NCBI RefSeq assembly: GCF_021535135.1
Contig: NZ_CP091036.1
Coordinates: 558,001 to 622,000, forward strand
Source: Antarcticibacterium sp. 1MA-6-2
GTDB lineage: Bacteria > Bacteroidota > Bacteroidia > Flavobacteriales > Flavobacteriaceae
DNA: 64,000 nt
Reading direction: 5' to 3'
In this document: in pieces, positions 48,502-57,418 of the stretch
Numbering within the stretch: the first letter of the stretch is position 1
Layout: each line of letters starts with the position of its first letter
Program-made: the position numbers and the translations under genes
The notes under the pieces: generated by a model
Told to the model about the DNA's origin: nothing
The model's database searches: none
The model's input: the letters and a program-made list of their open reading frames with translations, nothing else

Positions 48502-48915
48502 ATGAAACTTGAAATATCATTAGTAAAAGACCCACAGGAGATAGAAGATACTTTAGCTACTTCCCATTTTGATTGTATAGAGGTTTATGAGCCTTCTTCA
48601 AAAGTCGAAAAGGGAGGAACTGTCTATATTATTTCTGAAGATCAACCGCACTACGTTATACCTGCTACCTGGGCATTAGGAGATGATGTACTAGAGGATT
48701 TAATGGAGGGGGAAAAATTAATGAAGTGTGTAATCCTTGTAGATAAAGTGGTAATGAACGGCAAAACTACAACTGAAGGAAATCACCTTACTGGGATTAA
48801 AGGGTATTGTATAGACTACGGAGGCGAAAACTATATTGTGCTTCCAGCAAGAGATAAAAAACAGTTGCAACTTTGTGATTGTGGTGATATTCAAAATTAT
48901 CTGGTAAACCGATAA
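48502..48915 (+). CDS. Hypothetical protein upstream of SRAP gene
   Basis: A 137-residue protein, not recognised. It contains HFDCIEVYEPSSKVEKGG, GTVYIISEDQPHY and KGYCIDYGGENYIVLPARD, suggesting a small beta-barrel. It ends 5 bases before the SRAP gene, so both are probably co-transcribed. Confidence 0.6.
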   Translation: MKLEISLVKDPQEIEDTLATSHFDCIEVYEPSSKVEKGGTVYIISEDQPHYVIPATWALGDDVLEDLMEGEKLMKCVILVDKVVMNGKTTTEGNHLTGIKGYCIDYGGENYIVLPARDKKQLQLCDCGDIQNYLVNR

Positions 48916-49428
48916 CGAAGATGTGTTACCGTACTAAACTTAATTCCCATTAAGCGATATTGAAAGGACTTTCGATGCTCGTTTTGTTGATCCTGAAGCT
49001 TACCAACTTTTGGAGGAAATTAATGCTTATACTTTTAATAGAACTCCTGTAATAACTGCTGAAAACAAGGGAGAAATACAGATGTTCAATTGGGGCTTAA
49101 TACCTTTTTGGGCTAAATCTGATAATATCAAAAAATCTACCTTAAATGCTAGAATAGAAACTGCTACAGAAAAACCAGCGTTTAGAAATTCCGTTGAGAA
49201 CCGTTGCCTCACAATTGCTAATGGTTATTATGAATGGCAGTGGTTAGATCCTAAAGGAAAACAGAAGCAGAAGTATTTAATTCAACCAAAAGGCCAAGAG
49301 ATTTTTGCATTTGCCGGAATTTATTCTACCTGGAAAAAACCAGATAATAATGAGCTAATAAACTCTTATTCAATTTTAACTACAGAAGCGAATGAGTTAA
49401 TGAGTCGGATACATAACAACAAACAGCG

Positions 49429-51115
49429 GTAACCGTTGCACAAGCCTATAATTTCCTCTACAAACAAGATTTCCTATTATATTTAAAGCTTTTTAAGCAA
49501 GTGATGCTCTATTCACAAACACTTTTTGGGAAGAAAAAAGGAGGATCAAAACAGCTTGAAAAGCCATTAATTCAGCTTTTATAATAGAAGGAGCGGCGTC
49601 TTGGCATTTTTGCAGGGCATTTGCCCCGGACTTGACTTTCCTTGTGGTAAACTTCAGGTACTTCTTCAGGTTATACGCAATGGCGGCCAGGTGCATACAT
49701 TTGTTGGCCTGGCGAATTCCGATGGTATTTACTTTTCTTAGTCCCAGGAATTCTTTAAGGGTACCAAAAACGGGTTCTACCGTGCCTTGTCGTTTGCCTT
49801 TCATATAGCGGCCACGCCTGCTTTTTACCCGTTCAATATTTCTTTCGTATTCTTCCCGAAAGGCGGTAATATTGATCCTTTTTTCGTGGCTCTTGCCAAT
49901 GCAGGCTTTTTTTATTGGGCAGTCTTTACAATCTGCTCTTGTAGTAAAATAGTTATCCTTTAAGTTTCCATTCTCCATTTTCTGCTTCCGGAAGGTTACC
50001 TTTTTCCTTGCGGGCACAGCCAGTAGTTGCCCTCTTTAAAATATTGGAACCCTTCAGGTCCTCCTTTGTAAGTGCCGTGTGGTGGAATATAGGGTGTAAG
50101 ACCTTTATTTTCCAGGTATGCATAATTCTCCCCACTGCTATAACCTGCATCTGCCAGCAGATTTTCCCAGATCAATCCTTCCCTGCGTAAACGCCTGTTC
50201 AATCTTGTAACAGTATCCTTTAAATATTTTGTGTCTTTCTTATCTGCATGGTAGGCCTGTACATCTGTTATTACGTGGGCTTTAGTATCTACGGCTATAT
50301 TGCAGAGGTAGTTAAGTTTCCTGGCTTTTCCGGGTTTGACACTGATCCTTGCATCAGGATCTGTGGGGCTGTAGTGGGTTTTGTTGCTGGTATATTTACT
50401 GCCTTTGTTCTTTGCACCGGGTTTCATATCCTGGTCCTTACTCCATCTTTTATTACGGCTCTTAATTTCCTGTAATTCTTGTTTACTGGCGGTAATTTCC
50501 TGTTGTTCTTTAGGGGCTTTGTTCTCTTTGGCTTTTCGGTCCCTGCTGCTTTGCACACGCAGCTTTGAGAGATGCTCTTCAAGATCTTCTGCCGGGACTT
50601 TAAGCTCCAGGCTATCCATAGAAGCATTGGCTTTAACAGGAGCTGAATCAATGGCTTGTGTATGCCCGCTTACCAATCCTGCTTCTACACATAGTTTAAA
50701 AACCCGGGTGAATACTTCCTCAAAGACATCATCGGTAAAAAGCTTTCGGGTACGGCTTATGGTGCTGTGCCAGGGTAGTTCTTCATCTACATCATACCCA
50801 AGGAAATAAAGGATGTCCAGCCGCATTGCACAATGATCCATTACGCCACGATCTGTAGTAATATTCTCAAGATATCCCACCAGGCAGATCTTGAAATACA
50901 CCACGGGGTCGATACTTTTTTGTCCGCTCTCCCCATAGAACTGGTGGGTGAGTGGATAAAGGAAATCCAGGTTGAGAGCCTCTTTTAACCTGCGATAAAA
51001 ATTTTCTTTTGGGATTCGATCACTTAACCTAAAGGAAGTGAAGAGTTTTTCCTGATAGTCTTTTTTGCCTTGCATTCCATGAAATTACCTAATTTCGGTA
51101 ACTTGTGCAACAGGC
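49429..51115 (-). mobile_element. IS1182-family insertion sequence, complete, inserted in the SRAP gene
   Basis: A 1.69-kb insertion. Both ends carry gttgcacaag in inverted orientation (about 49434-49443 and 51102-51111). The target duplication acagcg is seen at 49423-49428 and 51116-51121; deleting one copy plus the insertion rejoins the SRAP reading frame exactly (HNNKQR-MPVVL). One transposase gene on the minus strand fills it. Confidence 0.85.
49493..51075 (-). pseudogene. IS1182 family transposase, frameshifted
   Basis: A DDE transposase of about 525 residues. N-terminal DUF772-like domain (YPLTHQFYGESGQKSIDPVVYFKI region), TQAIDSAPVKANASMDSLE with the first Asp, ITDVQAYHADKKDTKYL, LADAGYSSGENY (second Asp) and, in the second frame, the C-terminal RRGRYMKGKRQGTVEPVFGTLKEFLG (catalytic Glu). 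The break is in an A5 run at about 50005-50010 (CPQGK to KVTFRK), either programmed or a homopolymer error. Confidence 0.85.
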
Positions 51116-51230
51116 ACAGCGTATGCCTGTAGTGTTGAGGCAAGAGGATTGGGATAGTTGGTTATCAGGTAAAGATATTTCAAACTTCGCTTTTCCCTAT
51201 GAGGTGGAGCTTAGAGCACAGCCCGTTTAA

Positions 51231-51618
51231 ATTGGGTCAGTTTGTTCTTTCAGAAATTAATAAGCTCAGGTTTTAAATTAAACAAATACCTGCCAACCGT
51301 ACCGTTGCAACCGTACCATTGCTTTACCGTTGAATTAGCCGTTGCATTTACCGTTGAAGCCGTTGAATGATGCCATAAATTGCCGTTAATGGCATTTAAT
51401 TCATACTATTAACGCTGCAACCGTTATTAAAGAATTGAACCGATTTATAAATTAATATACCAAAAATAGAAACTTCCCTTTTTCCCTATATTTTTATCTC
51501 CTGATCACCTACACTTAATCAAGTTTTTCGAGTGCTTTATCCAAAAGATTGTTTACATCGCATTCTGAGTCCTTTTTTATCGTAACTTCTATAGCCAAAT
51601 TTTTTAATCCTTTCGGTT
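51231..51618. repeat. Intergenic stretch with clustered CCGTTG motifs
   Basis: Five copies of CCGTTG start at 51302, 51327, 51339, 51351 and 51360, with CCGTTA near 51383 and 51421, all in the same orientation within 125 bases. No gene is seen. They could be iteron-like protein-binding sites upstream of the GHKL ATPase gene. Confidence 0.4.
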
Positions 51619-53540
51619 ATGAAAAAAAATATTCACATTGAAAAAATGAGCGTGAAAGGAGTTCAAAATTTAATAGATCGCGCATATCGTGAAGGGAGTG
51701 AAATGCAGTTTGTAAGAGAATTGTATAAAAATTCAATAGAAGCTGGAGCAACACAAATTGAATTTGGGCCCGAATGGCAAGGAGTAGAAAAGCAAGGCGT
51801 TTATAGATTTATGGTCGCTGATAACGGCAAGGGAATGAACGCAAGCGAAATGGAAACTTTTCTTAATACTTTCGGCAGTGGCGGCAAACCCGTGGGAGGT
51901 GCTCACGAAAATTACGGAATCGGAGCTAAAACTTCCACCTTACCCTGGAATTATAAAGGTGTCGTCGTTTTATCCTGGACTGAAAATGATCCAGTAGGAT
52001 CAATGTTGTGGTTGTGTAAAAATCCTTCAACAGGGGAATATGGAGCTAAAATTATTCAAACTGATGATGGAGAATACAACACTGTAGTAAGCCCTTACAA
52101 CGATAAAGAATTCGGCATTAATTGGGGTAAAATAAAGCCTTCGTGGTTACAAATTAGTGGAACGATTGTAATTTGTTTAGGTAATACGGGTAAAGAAAAT
52201 ACTTTTATTGAAAAAGGCAGAGGTGAAAGCTTTTCCCTACAAGGAATTTCAGCATATCTAAACAAACGGATATGGGAAATACCTGAAAATGTTGAAATCT
52301 TCGTACAGGAATTAAGATCAAAGAAAAAAGAAAAGATGCCGAAGTCAATTGAAGAGGCTTCAAGAAGCAGTTTGTTTAATAAAGGGAAAAAAGACAATCG
52401 CTGGAATAGAAGAAGAGTAAAAGGAGCAAAGCAACATTTAATATTTCCAGGTCATAAGAAAGGAGAAATGGGGGCAACCGGAAAGATTACAGCTAAGGAT
52501 GGCACTGAATTAAAATGGTATTTGTGGAAGGGTGAAAGACCTAACATTCATTCTAACGCCCACGAAAAAGGTTACATTGCTGCACTTTACGACAATGAAT
52601 TATACGACGTAAAAACTCATCATTCTTCTTTTTCGTAGTTTTGGTATATCTGCATCAAAAGTCAGAGAAAACCTGACCATAATTGCTATACCTCCAATTT
52701 TAAGTAATGATGTTGGTGTTTATCCAGATACTGCTAGAAACTCGCTGAAAATAATGGGTACTAAAAAAGCTAAGTGAACCCTTACCCTGGGCAGAATGGG
52801 GAGAAGAGTTCTCATCTCAATTGCCTCCTGAAATTATTAATGCGTTAAAAAATGCAATTGATTCATCCACAGGGACCATAGAGGATACAAAGTGGAGAGA
52901 TAAATTAGCGGCAAGATTTAGTAAGAGATGGAATCAAAGAATTAACAAATTAGCCGAAGAAGGGAAGGAAAAAATATTACCTGGTCAAACGATAAACTTA
53001 TTTACGATCACGGAACAACCTGGTGAAGATAAACCTCGTTCTAAAACTAGCTCATTTACAACTAGACAAGAAGATAAGTCGCTAAACGCTGGATTTACAG
53101 CATCTGGAGAAGAAAAAGCAAAAGAAACACACGTGCCTAGAGGTATCCCTAATTACCGCTGGGTAAATGAAGAAGAGTTAGAGCTTGGAGTGGCAGCAGC
53201 ATGGGAACCTCCTAATGCCAATGAACCCAGTGGAGTTGTCCTCCTTAACCGCGGCTTTGAAATGTTTGGGGAAGTTATCCGATATTGGCAAAATCTTTAC
53301 CCGGAGCACCTAGCAGAGAAAATTGAATTCGTCGTTCAAGAAATTTATGGGCAGGCCATGGTTGCTCGTATAGCACATTCGGAAAGCCTAGCACGAAATG
53401 CAAATTGGGGGCGTAAAGCAGTAGATAATGAGCTTCGTTCACCTAGTTCGCTTACTATGGCAGTCTTGGGATTAGTTACAGAAGATTATATTATAGCAAA
53501 TAAGTTAGGAGCTCTTTTAAGTAAGCGTCAAAGCAGTTAA
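51619..53540 (+). pseudogene. GHKL (Hsp90/MORC-like) ATPase, frameshifted twice
   Basis: A protein of about 640 residues with a GHKL ATP-binding fold at its N-terminus: RELYKNSIEAGA (N box, 33-44), VADNGKGM (G1, 66-73) and NYGIGAKT (G2, 98-105). Residues 240-290 are strongly basic; a C-terminal region (PPEIINALKNAI to LLSKRQSS) is unrecognised. Breaks lie near 52637 and at 52769-52775 (GCTAAGT; six bases restore KKA-x-EPLPWAEWG). There is no kinase His domain, so it is not a sensor kinase. MORC/Hsp90-like ATPases occur in phage-defence genes; that role is only suggested by the island setting. Confidence 0.75.
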
Positions 53541-53556
53541 ATCAGGTACAAATTAA

Positions 53557-53586
53557 AAAACCCCGCAAGTGGATGCGAGGCTTTAA
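53557..53586. terminator. Terminator between convergent genes
   Basis: An imperfect stem aaaccccgca/tgcgaggctt (8 of 10 pairs) after the ATPase stop, with A-rich and T-containing flanks. It probably serves the ATPase gene and the convergent 215-aa gene. Confidence 0.55.
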
Positions 53587-53602
53587 CTATTGGAATTACG
53601 TT

Positions 53603-54250
53603 TTATCCTTTAGGCCTTTTAATTTCCTTTGCTTTATAAACTTCAATATTTCTCTTTTTCTGTAACCTTTCCGCTTCTTCTGTTATTAAGCCAGCCAGTT
53701 CTTTAGCTCTCTCAATAAAGGTTTTATAATCGATTAAGCCATAAGTAAAAGATTCAGTAATAGTTATTATTTCCTCCTCGATTTCCGCATAAAATTCTTC
53801 ATTAGCACCTAAAGTGTGCTCTGTTGACCATTGATCCTTAAAAGAAGCTCCTAATAAGGCTAAATCTAATTTTGTATCAAAGAAAGTATCTCCTGTATTG
53901 GAAAACTTATCTAAAAACTTTGAGTGTTCTTTATAGGTTTTTTGTAGGTTAAAATATTCCTCTAAATACTCATCATTTAAAGGCTCTTTCCATAATGCAT
54001 GGTTTACAACTTCATTTAATATTAGAGTGGGAATTATTTCTTTTGCTCCGGTGCTCTCTAAATATTTGTTTATAGACTCTATTTGCATTCTTATACCCAT
54101 TAATTCTACTAAAGACTCAAAAATTTCTCTGTCTGTAATATCTAATCTTTTAATATCTAATAGAAGATATCTGTTAGCCCGGCCTCCTGGATATTCCATT
54201 ATGTTTTTTGCGGCTTTGGTTTTTTCTTCTGGTAAGTTTACTGTTATCAT
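53603..54250 (-). CDS. Hypothetical protein of mobile-element cluster
   Basis: A 215-residue, mostly helical protein (LLLDIKRLDITDREIFESLVELMG, ending with a basic KEIKRPKG). Not recognised. Last gene of a five-gene minus-strand group (53603-55583) that resembles the small-gene blocks of Bacteroidota conjugative elements. Confidence 0.65.
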   Translation of the reverse strand: MITVNLPEEKTKAAKNIMEYPGGRANRYLLLDIKRLDITDREIFESLVELMGIRMQIESINKYLESTGAKEIIPTLILNEVVNHALWKEPLNDEYLEEYFNLQKTYKEHSKFLDKFSNTGDTFFDTKLDLALLGASFKDQWSTEHTLGANEEFYAEIEEEIITITESFTYGLIDYKTFIERAKELAGLITEEAERLQKKRNIEVYKAKEIKRPKG

Positions 54251-54271
54251 AATTTCTAATTTTTAGTTTAT

Positions 54272-54661
54272 TTATAAAGTTTTATTTTGATTAATTGTGT
54301 TTAGATATACGTTCCATTTAAAAATTATTTTTTTTGCTAATGCTGTAGCATCTTTTCTAAATCTTAGTTTTCTTTTAGAGTTCTTTTTAATCGTTTTATC
54401 AAAGATTCTTTCCATTTCCTCTCTAATAGGAATGGTTCTTTCTTCTTCTTCTAATGTTTGTGGAAAAGGATAGCCTATAAGATTAAATGCACTGTAGATA
54501 CCGGAATAATCAGCGGCATAATACATTGTATCTTCGTGAGGTGCGAAGGTTCTTTGTACAGCATCCATTATTATAAATAGCTGCTTAAACATTACTGCAT
54601 CTTTTACAATGTCCTGTAGTAACTCCGCCTTTTGTCTGTCTGTAAAATCTGAATAAATCAT
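54272..54661 (-). CDS. Hypothetical protein
   Basis: A 129-residue helical protein starting MIYSDFTDRQKAELLQDIVKDA, with AFNLIGYPFPQTLEEEERTIPIREEM in the middle and a basic helix at the end. Unknown function. It lies 21 bases from the 215-aa gene. Confidence 0.6.
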   Translation of the reverse strand: MIYSDFTDRQKAELLQDIVKDAVMFKQLFIIMDAVQRTFAPHEDTMYYAADYSGIYSAFNLIGYPFPQTLEEEERTIPIREEMERIFDKTIKKNSKRKLRFRKDATALAKKIIFKWNVYLNTINQNKTL

Positions 54662-54666
54662 ATTAT

Positions 54667-54855
54667 TTAAGATTGTTTAAATTGAATAGTTACCTTTTGG
54701 ATTGAGGCTTTTTCCATTGCCACTCTATTAATCAGCTCCAAGTTGTTTTCCACTCTACATTGTATTGAAGCCTTAACACGTGCTTTGTCCTCTTCTGAAG
54801 CTTTAGGATCAAATAATGTGGAGAATCCTGTGAAAAGTTGGTTTAAGTTATTCAT
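54667..54855 (-). CDS. Small hypothetical protein
   Basis: A 62-residue helical protein, MNNLNQLFTGFSTLFDPKASEED then basic. Unknown. It is 5 bases upstream of the 129-aa gene, so co-translation is likely. Confidence 0.5.
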   Translation of the reverse strand: MNNLNQLFTGFSTLFDPKASEEDKARVKASIQCRVENNLELINRVAMEKASIQKVTIQFKQS

Positions 54856-54937
54856 TTGATTGATCTATTAATTTAAGTTGTACTTCCAATTTCCGATTTG
54901 GGGGTTTTTCCTTATTCTGGAAGCACCCCCAGGTTAG

Positions 54938-55261
54938 CTAGTATGCCGCTATAAAGTTTTCAACCTTAAAGGATCTTAAACTATTTACTTCAGCATCGAA
55001 GTAGGTAACAGTTTTATAATTTGGTGTACTGGTTCCTTTAATCTTTTCCGCAGCATTCTTAAGAGTAGCGTAGGCAATTCTTAAAGATCCGTCTGCTTTC
55101 TCAAAAGCTATTTTAACCGTCTCAGTTGCCATTCTTTTACGAAGTCTATACAAAGCCCAAGCTTTAGCTAAACACACCGCAAAGCTTTTGCCTGTAGATT
55201 TTACAAGCTCGTGAGCCCATTTAAATACTCTTGTTCTAAAGGTTTTGTTTGAAGTTTCCAT
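54938..55261 (-). CDS. SH3 beta-barrel fold protein (WYL_2/DUF2693 type)
   Basis: A 107-residue protein that matches a family common in Bacteroidota mobile elements: FRTRVFKWAHELVKSTGKSF, then VCLAKAWALYRLRKRMA, EKADGSLRIAYATL and SFKVENFIAAY. The N-terminal helix and C-terminal beta-barrel plan fits DUF2693. Its function is unknown, and it is a useful marker of conjugative/integrative elements. Confidence 0.7.
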   Translation of the reverse strand: METSNKTFRTRVFKWAHELVKSTGKSFAVCLAKAWALYRLRKRMATETVKIAFEKADGSLRIAYATLKNAAEKIKGTSTPNYKTVTYFDAEVNSLRSFKVENFIAAY

Positions 55262-55289
55262 AATCTCAATTATTAAAGTTGGTTTATAA

Positions 55290-55583
55290 TTATTTTACTG
55301 TTGTTGCTAAAAATGTTACTTCGCTCCATATTCCCCTGTTTAACACTTTCTGAAAATCTGCTGCTTTATAAATTCCTCTTTCTACTATGTGATTACCTAC
55401 TTTAATGAATCCGAATCCTGCACCTAATTTTTCCATTTCAAGGATTGCGTTACCGAATGATTTAAGAGAGGTAAAGCTTAATTTTTTAATAGTTCCACCA
55501 TTCACGAACTTTACAGTTAAGGTCTTTCCCCTTAGGCTTTCTTTAGCTTCTGATATTGCGGTTTTAAATTCTGTAGTATTCAT
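55290..55583 (-). CDS. Hypothetical protein, first gene of small-gene operon
   Basis: A 97-residue protein with a helix then beta segments (LRGKTLTVKFVNGGTIKKLSFTSL, GAGFGFIKVGNHIVERG). Unrecognised. It is transcribed divergently from the XRE regulator across 150 bases that carry an inverted pair of sites. Confidence 0.6.
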   Translation of the reverse strand: MNTTEFKTAISEAKESLRGKTLTVKFVNGGTIKKLSFTSLKSFGNAILEMEKLGAGFGFIKVGNHIVERGIYKAADFQKVLNRGIWSEVTFLATTVK

Positions 55584-55600
55584 TTCTTTAATATTAATGT

Positions 55601-55689
55601 AATACCTTAATTATTATGTTGCTAATTTAAGTATAACTTTAATACTATACAAGTTTTACATTAATTTATTTTTAAATTATTTAGGTATT
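55601..55689. promoter_or_regulatory. Divergent promoter region with inverted sites, candidate XRE operator
   Basis: aataccttaa at 55601-55610 and tttaggtatt at 55680-55689 are inverted copies matching at 9 of 10 bases, placed at the two gene-proximal sides of the divergent promoter region. A TAnnTTTG box (tatctttg, 55701-55708) follows for the regulator gene. Autoregulation by the XRE protein would be the simplest reading. Confidence 0.45.
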
Positions 55690-55733
55690 GCTTTAATTAG
55701 TATCTTTGAACACAAACTAAATATAATTTTTTT

Positions 55734-56030
55734 ATGGATCTATTGAGATTAAAAGAGCTTCTAAAAGAGAAGGATATGACTGGGAAAGACTTAGCGGAAA
55801 AAGTGGGAGTTAGCCCGGTGGCGGTATCAAATATTGCAAGTGGCAATTCATTCCCAAAACCTGATTTATTAAAGAGTATAGCGGACGCTCTGGATGTGGA
55901 TATAAGGGAGTTATTTAACCCAACTAAAGAAGCTCCTCTGGAAAGTACCCGGGAAGCATTGTACATTAGAAAAAACGGTGACTATATTGGAATCGGTGAG
56001 ATTGATTTAAGTAGTATTAATGAAGGTTGA
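55734..56030 (+). CDS. XRE family helix-turn-helix regulator
   Basis: A 98-residue Cro/CI-type protein: LKELLKEKDMTGKDLAEKVGVSPVAVSNIASGNS is the HTH, DLLKSIADALDVDIRELF the closing helices, and the remaining 35 residues form a short beta-rich tail with YIRKNGDYIGIGEID. It is likely to control the divergent small-gene operon and itself. Confidence 0.88.
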   Translation: MDLLRLKELLKEKDMTGKDLAEKVGVSPVAVSNIASGNSFPKPDLLKSIADALDVDIRELFNPTKEAPLESTREALYIRKNGDYIGIGEIDLSSINEG

Positions 56031-56082
56031 TCAGGTTTATCTTCTTAAAATTCGGAATCATTTTTCAGGCAGTAAATAAAAT

Positions 56083-56283
56083 ATGGATCCATATCTACAA
56101 ATAGCAAAAGATCACGTTCCTACAGATGACCTTTTAAGAATTGTATCTGCAAGGGAGTGTATCGACTTCGAGGATCTGAAAAGATTGATTGCAGAAACCA
56201 GAAAACGACCTGAACCTAAACGAATGACCAAAGATCAAGAGCAGAGAGCAGAATTTAGAAAACGTCTACAGAGATTAATATGA
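56083..56283 (+). CDS. Small hypothetical protein
   Basis: A 66-residue, very basic helical protein (LKRLIAETRKRPEPKRMTKD, ending RKRLQRLI). It follows the XRE gene after 52 bases on the same strand. Unknown; the charge would suit nucleic-acid binding. Confidence 0.5.
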   Translation: MDPYLQIAKDHVPTDDLLRIVSARECIDFEDLKRLIAETRKRPEPKRMTKDQEQRAEFRKRLQRLI

Positions 56284-56441
56284 TTTAAGAACACTCACAT
56301 TCTAGAACTACCTTAATAGTTCCTGTTCCCGCTACTCTTTTAGACTTTAATTAAGTTTGAATATATTAGCAGCTTCATAATAGTTAGTTTAGCAGACTGA
56401 AGGCAGCCCCTCTCTCCCCGGTCTTCGGTTTTTATTATCTT

Positions 56442-56790
56442 TCAACTTGCTGCGTAGTTACTAAATAAACTTTCTAACATTCTTTCGGAGGGTCTTAGAT
56501 TATGCGCTTCTAGAAATTCCTTAGAGGATATCATACTGCCATAATCGAATAAGGTTTCTAACCCATTGACTACCCTATAAACTCTCAATTCTGTATGTCC
56601 TAAAGTGCCAAACTCCCTTACTATATTATTCCAATGATTTAATGCTTAGTGCCCAGGCTTCCTTGTTTGCCAAATAATTAAATATAGGATCAAGGTTGGA
56701 ATCTATACCTGAATAAACAGGACTTGTATAACTGTGTACATCTTCGCCTTGGTTCGTTAGGCTTAAGAACTTAAATTTATATCCTGTCAT
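56442..56790 (-). pseudogene. Hypothetical protein, frameshifted
   Basis: Two frames join into about 116 residues: MTGYKFKFLSLTNQGED to NKEAWAL, then LNHWNNIVREFGTLGHTELRVYR to SLFSNYAAS. They meet at 56644-56650, read GCTTAGT on the plus strand; six bases restore the frame. Starts 2 bases after the stop of the upstream gene, so it belongs to that operon. Function unknown. Confidence 0.55.
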
Positions 56791-56792
56791 AA

Positions 56793-57134
56793 CTACCAGT
56801 TAAAAGAATTGAATAGAGCACGGATCAAATTATGTCTATTTGCACTGTATAAATCATTTGGTTCTGTACGTATACCACCTGCACGGCCTATATTTGTAAA
56901 GGTTTGATTGCCGATATTGTAGTACCCCACATATTGACCATGTAATAATATTTCGGCAGCAGCTGGATTAATATTAGCCATAAATTCACTGTGCTTTAAG
57001 TTCATATTACGACGACATTCATCCCAATTAGAAAAAGGTTGACTAATGAATTCGTATTCGCTTTTTACAGTTGCGGTTTCTCCCGTTACTCCTGTAGTGT
57101 AAACGTTACCAATTATTTTAAATACGTGTGCCAT
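56793..57134 (-). CDS. Hypothetical protein
   Basis: A 113-residue protein starting MAHVFKIIGNVYTTGVTG. The frame is open to 57416, but the extra 94 codons are Asn-rich and run up to the repeat field at 57419, so I prefer the internal ATG. The ending reads IRTEPNDLYSANRHNLIRALFNSFNW. Unknown function; coupled to the frameshifted gene downstream. Confidence 0.55.
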   Translation of the reverse strand: MAHVFKIIGNVYTTGVTGETATVKSEYEFISQPFSNWDECRRNMNLKHSEFMANINPAAAEILLHGQYVGYYNIGNQTFTNIGRAGGIRTEPNDLYSANRHNLIRALFNSFNW

Positions 57135-57418
57135 AAATGTTTGTTTTAACAGGCTTTCAAACTGCTTTATAAAGGTAATACTTTCTTCACTATTTAGAAT
57201 TATTCTAAATAATATTTTATTATTATTTTTTTGTAAATCATTGCCGTAATCTTGCCCTTGTCTACACACGGGTAACAGATAGTGCGATATTCTAAACCTT
57301 GCAGTATATTGAAGTATCGTAAAGGTGTTTAAGTTGCCGTTATTATTGAAGTTGTGAGGGTTTTTTATTGTTTGGCTTCCTGAAATAAAACTATTGCATT
57401 CTAACCCTAACCTCACCC

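Larger units (their letters stand above)
48921..51230 (+). pseudogene. SOS response-associated peptidase (SRAP/HMCES/YedK), split by an IS and frameshifted
   Basis: The SRAP family protects abasic sites by crosslinking through Cys2. ATG 48921 gives MCYRTKL with the essential Cys2; after a break at 48950-48955 the frame continues DIERTFDARF, FNWGLIPFWAK, LNARIETATEKPAFR, NGYYEWQ and ILTTEANELMSRIHNN. At 49428 it is cut by a 1.7-kb insertion and resumes at 51122 as MPVVLRQEDWDSWLSG, ending FPYEVELRAQPV at 51230. The catalytic His should be in MSRIHN. The insertion is real disruption: a 6-base duplication flanks it. Confidence 0.82.

Noticed and set aside
57135..57416. N-terminal extension of the 113-aa protein to 207 residues
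   Set aside because: The extra residues are Asn-rich without conservation-like pattern, and a good internal ATG exists at 57134.
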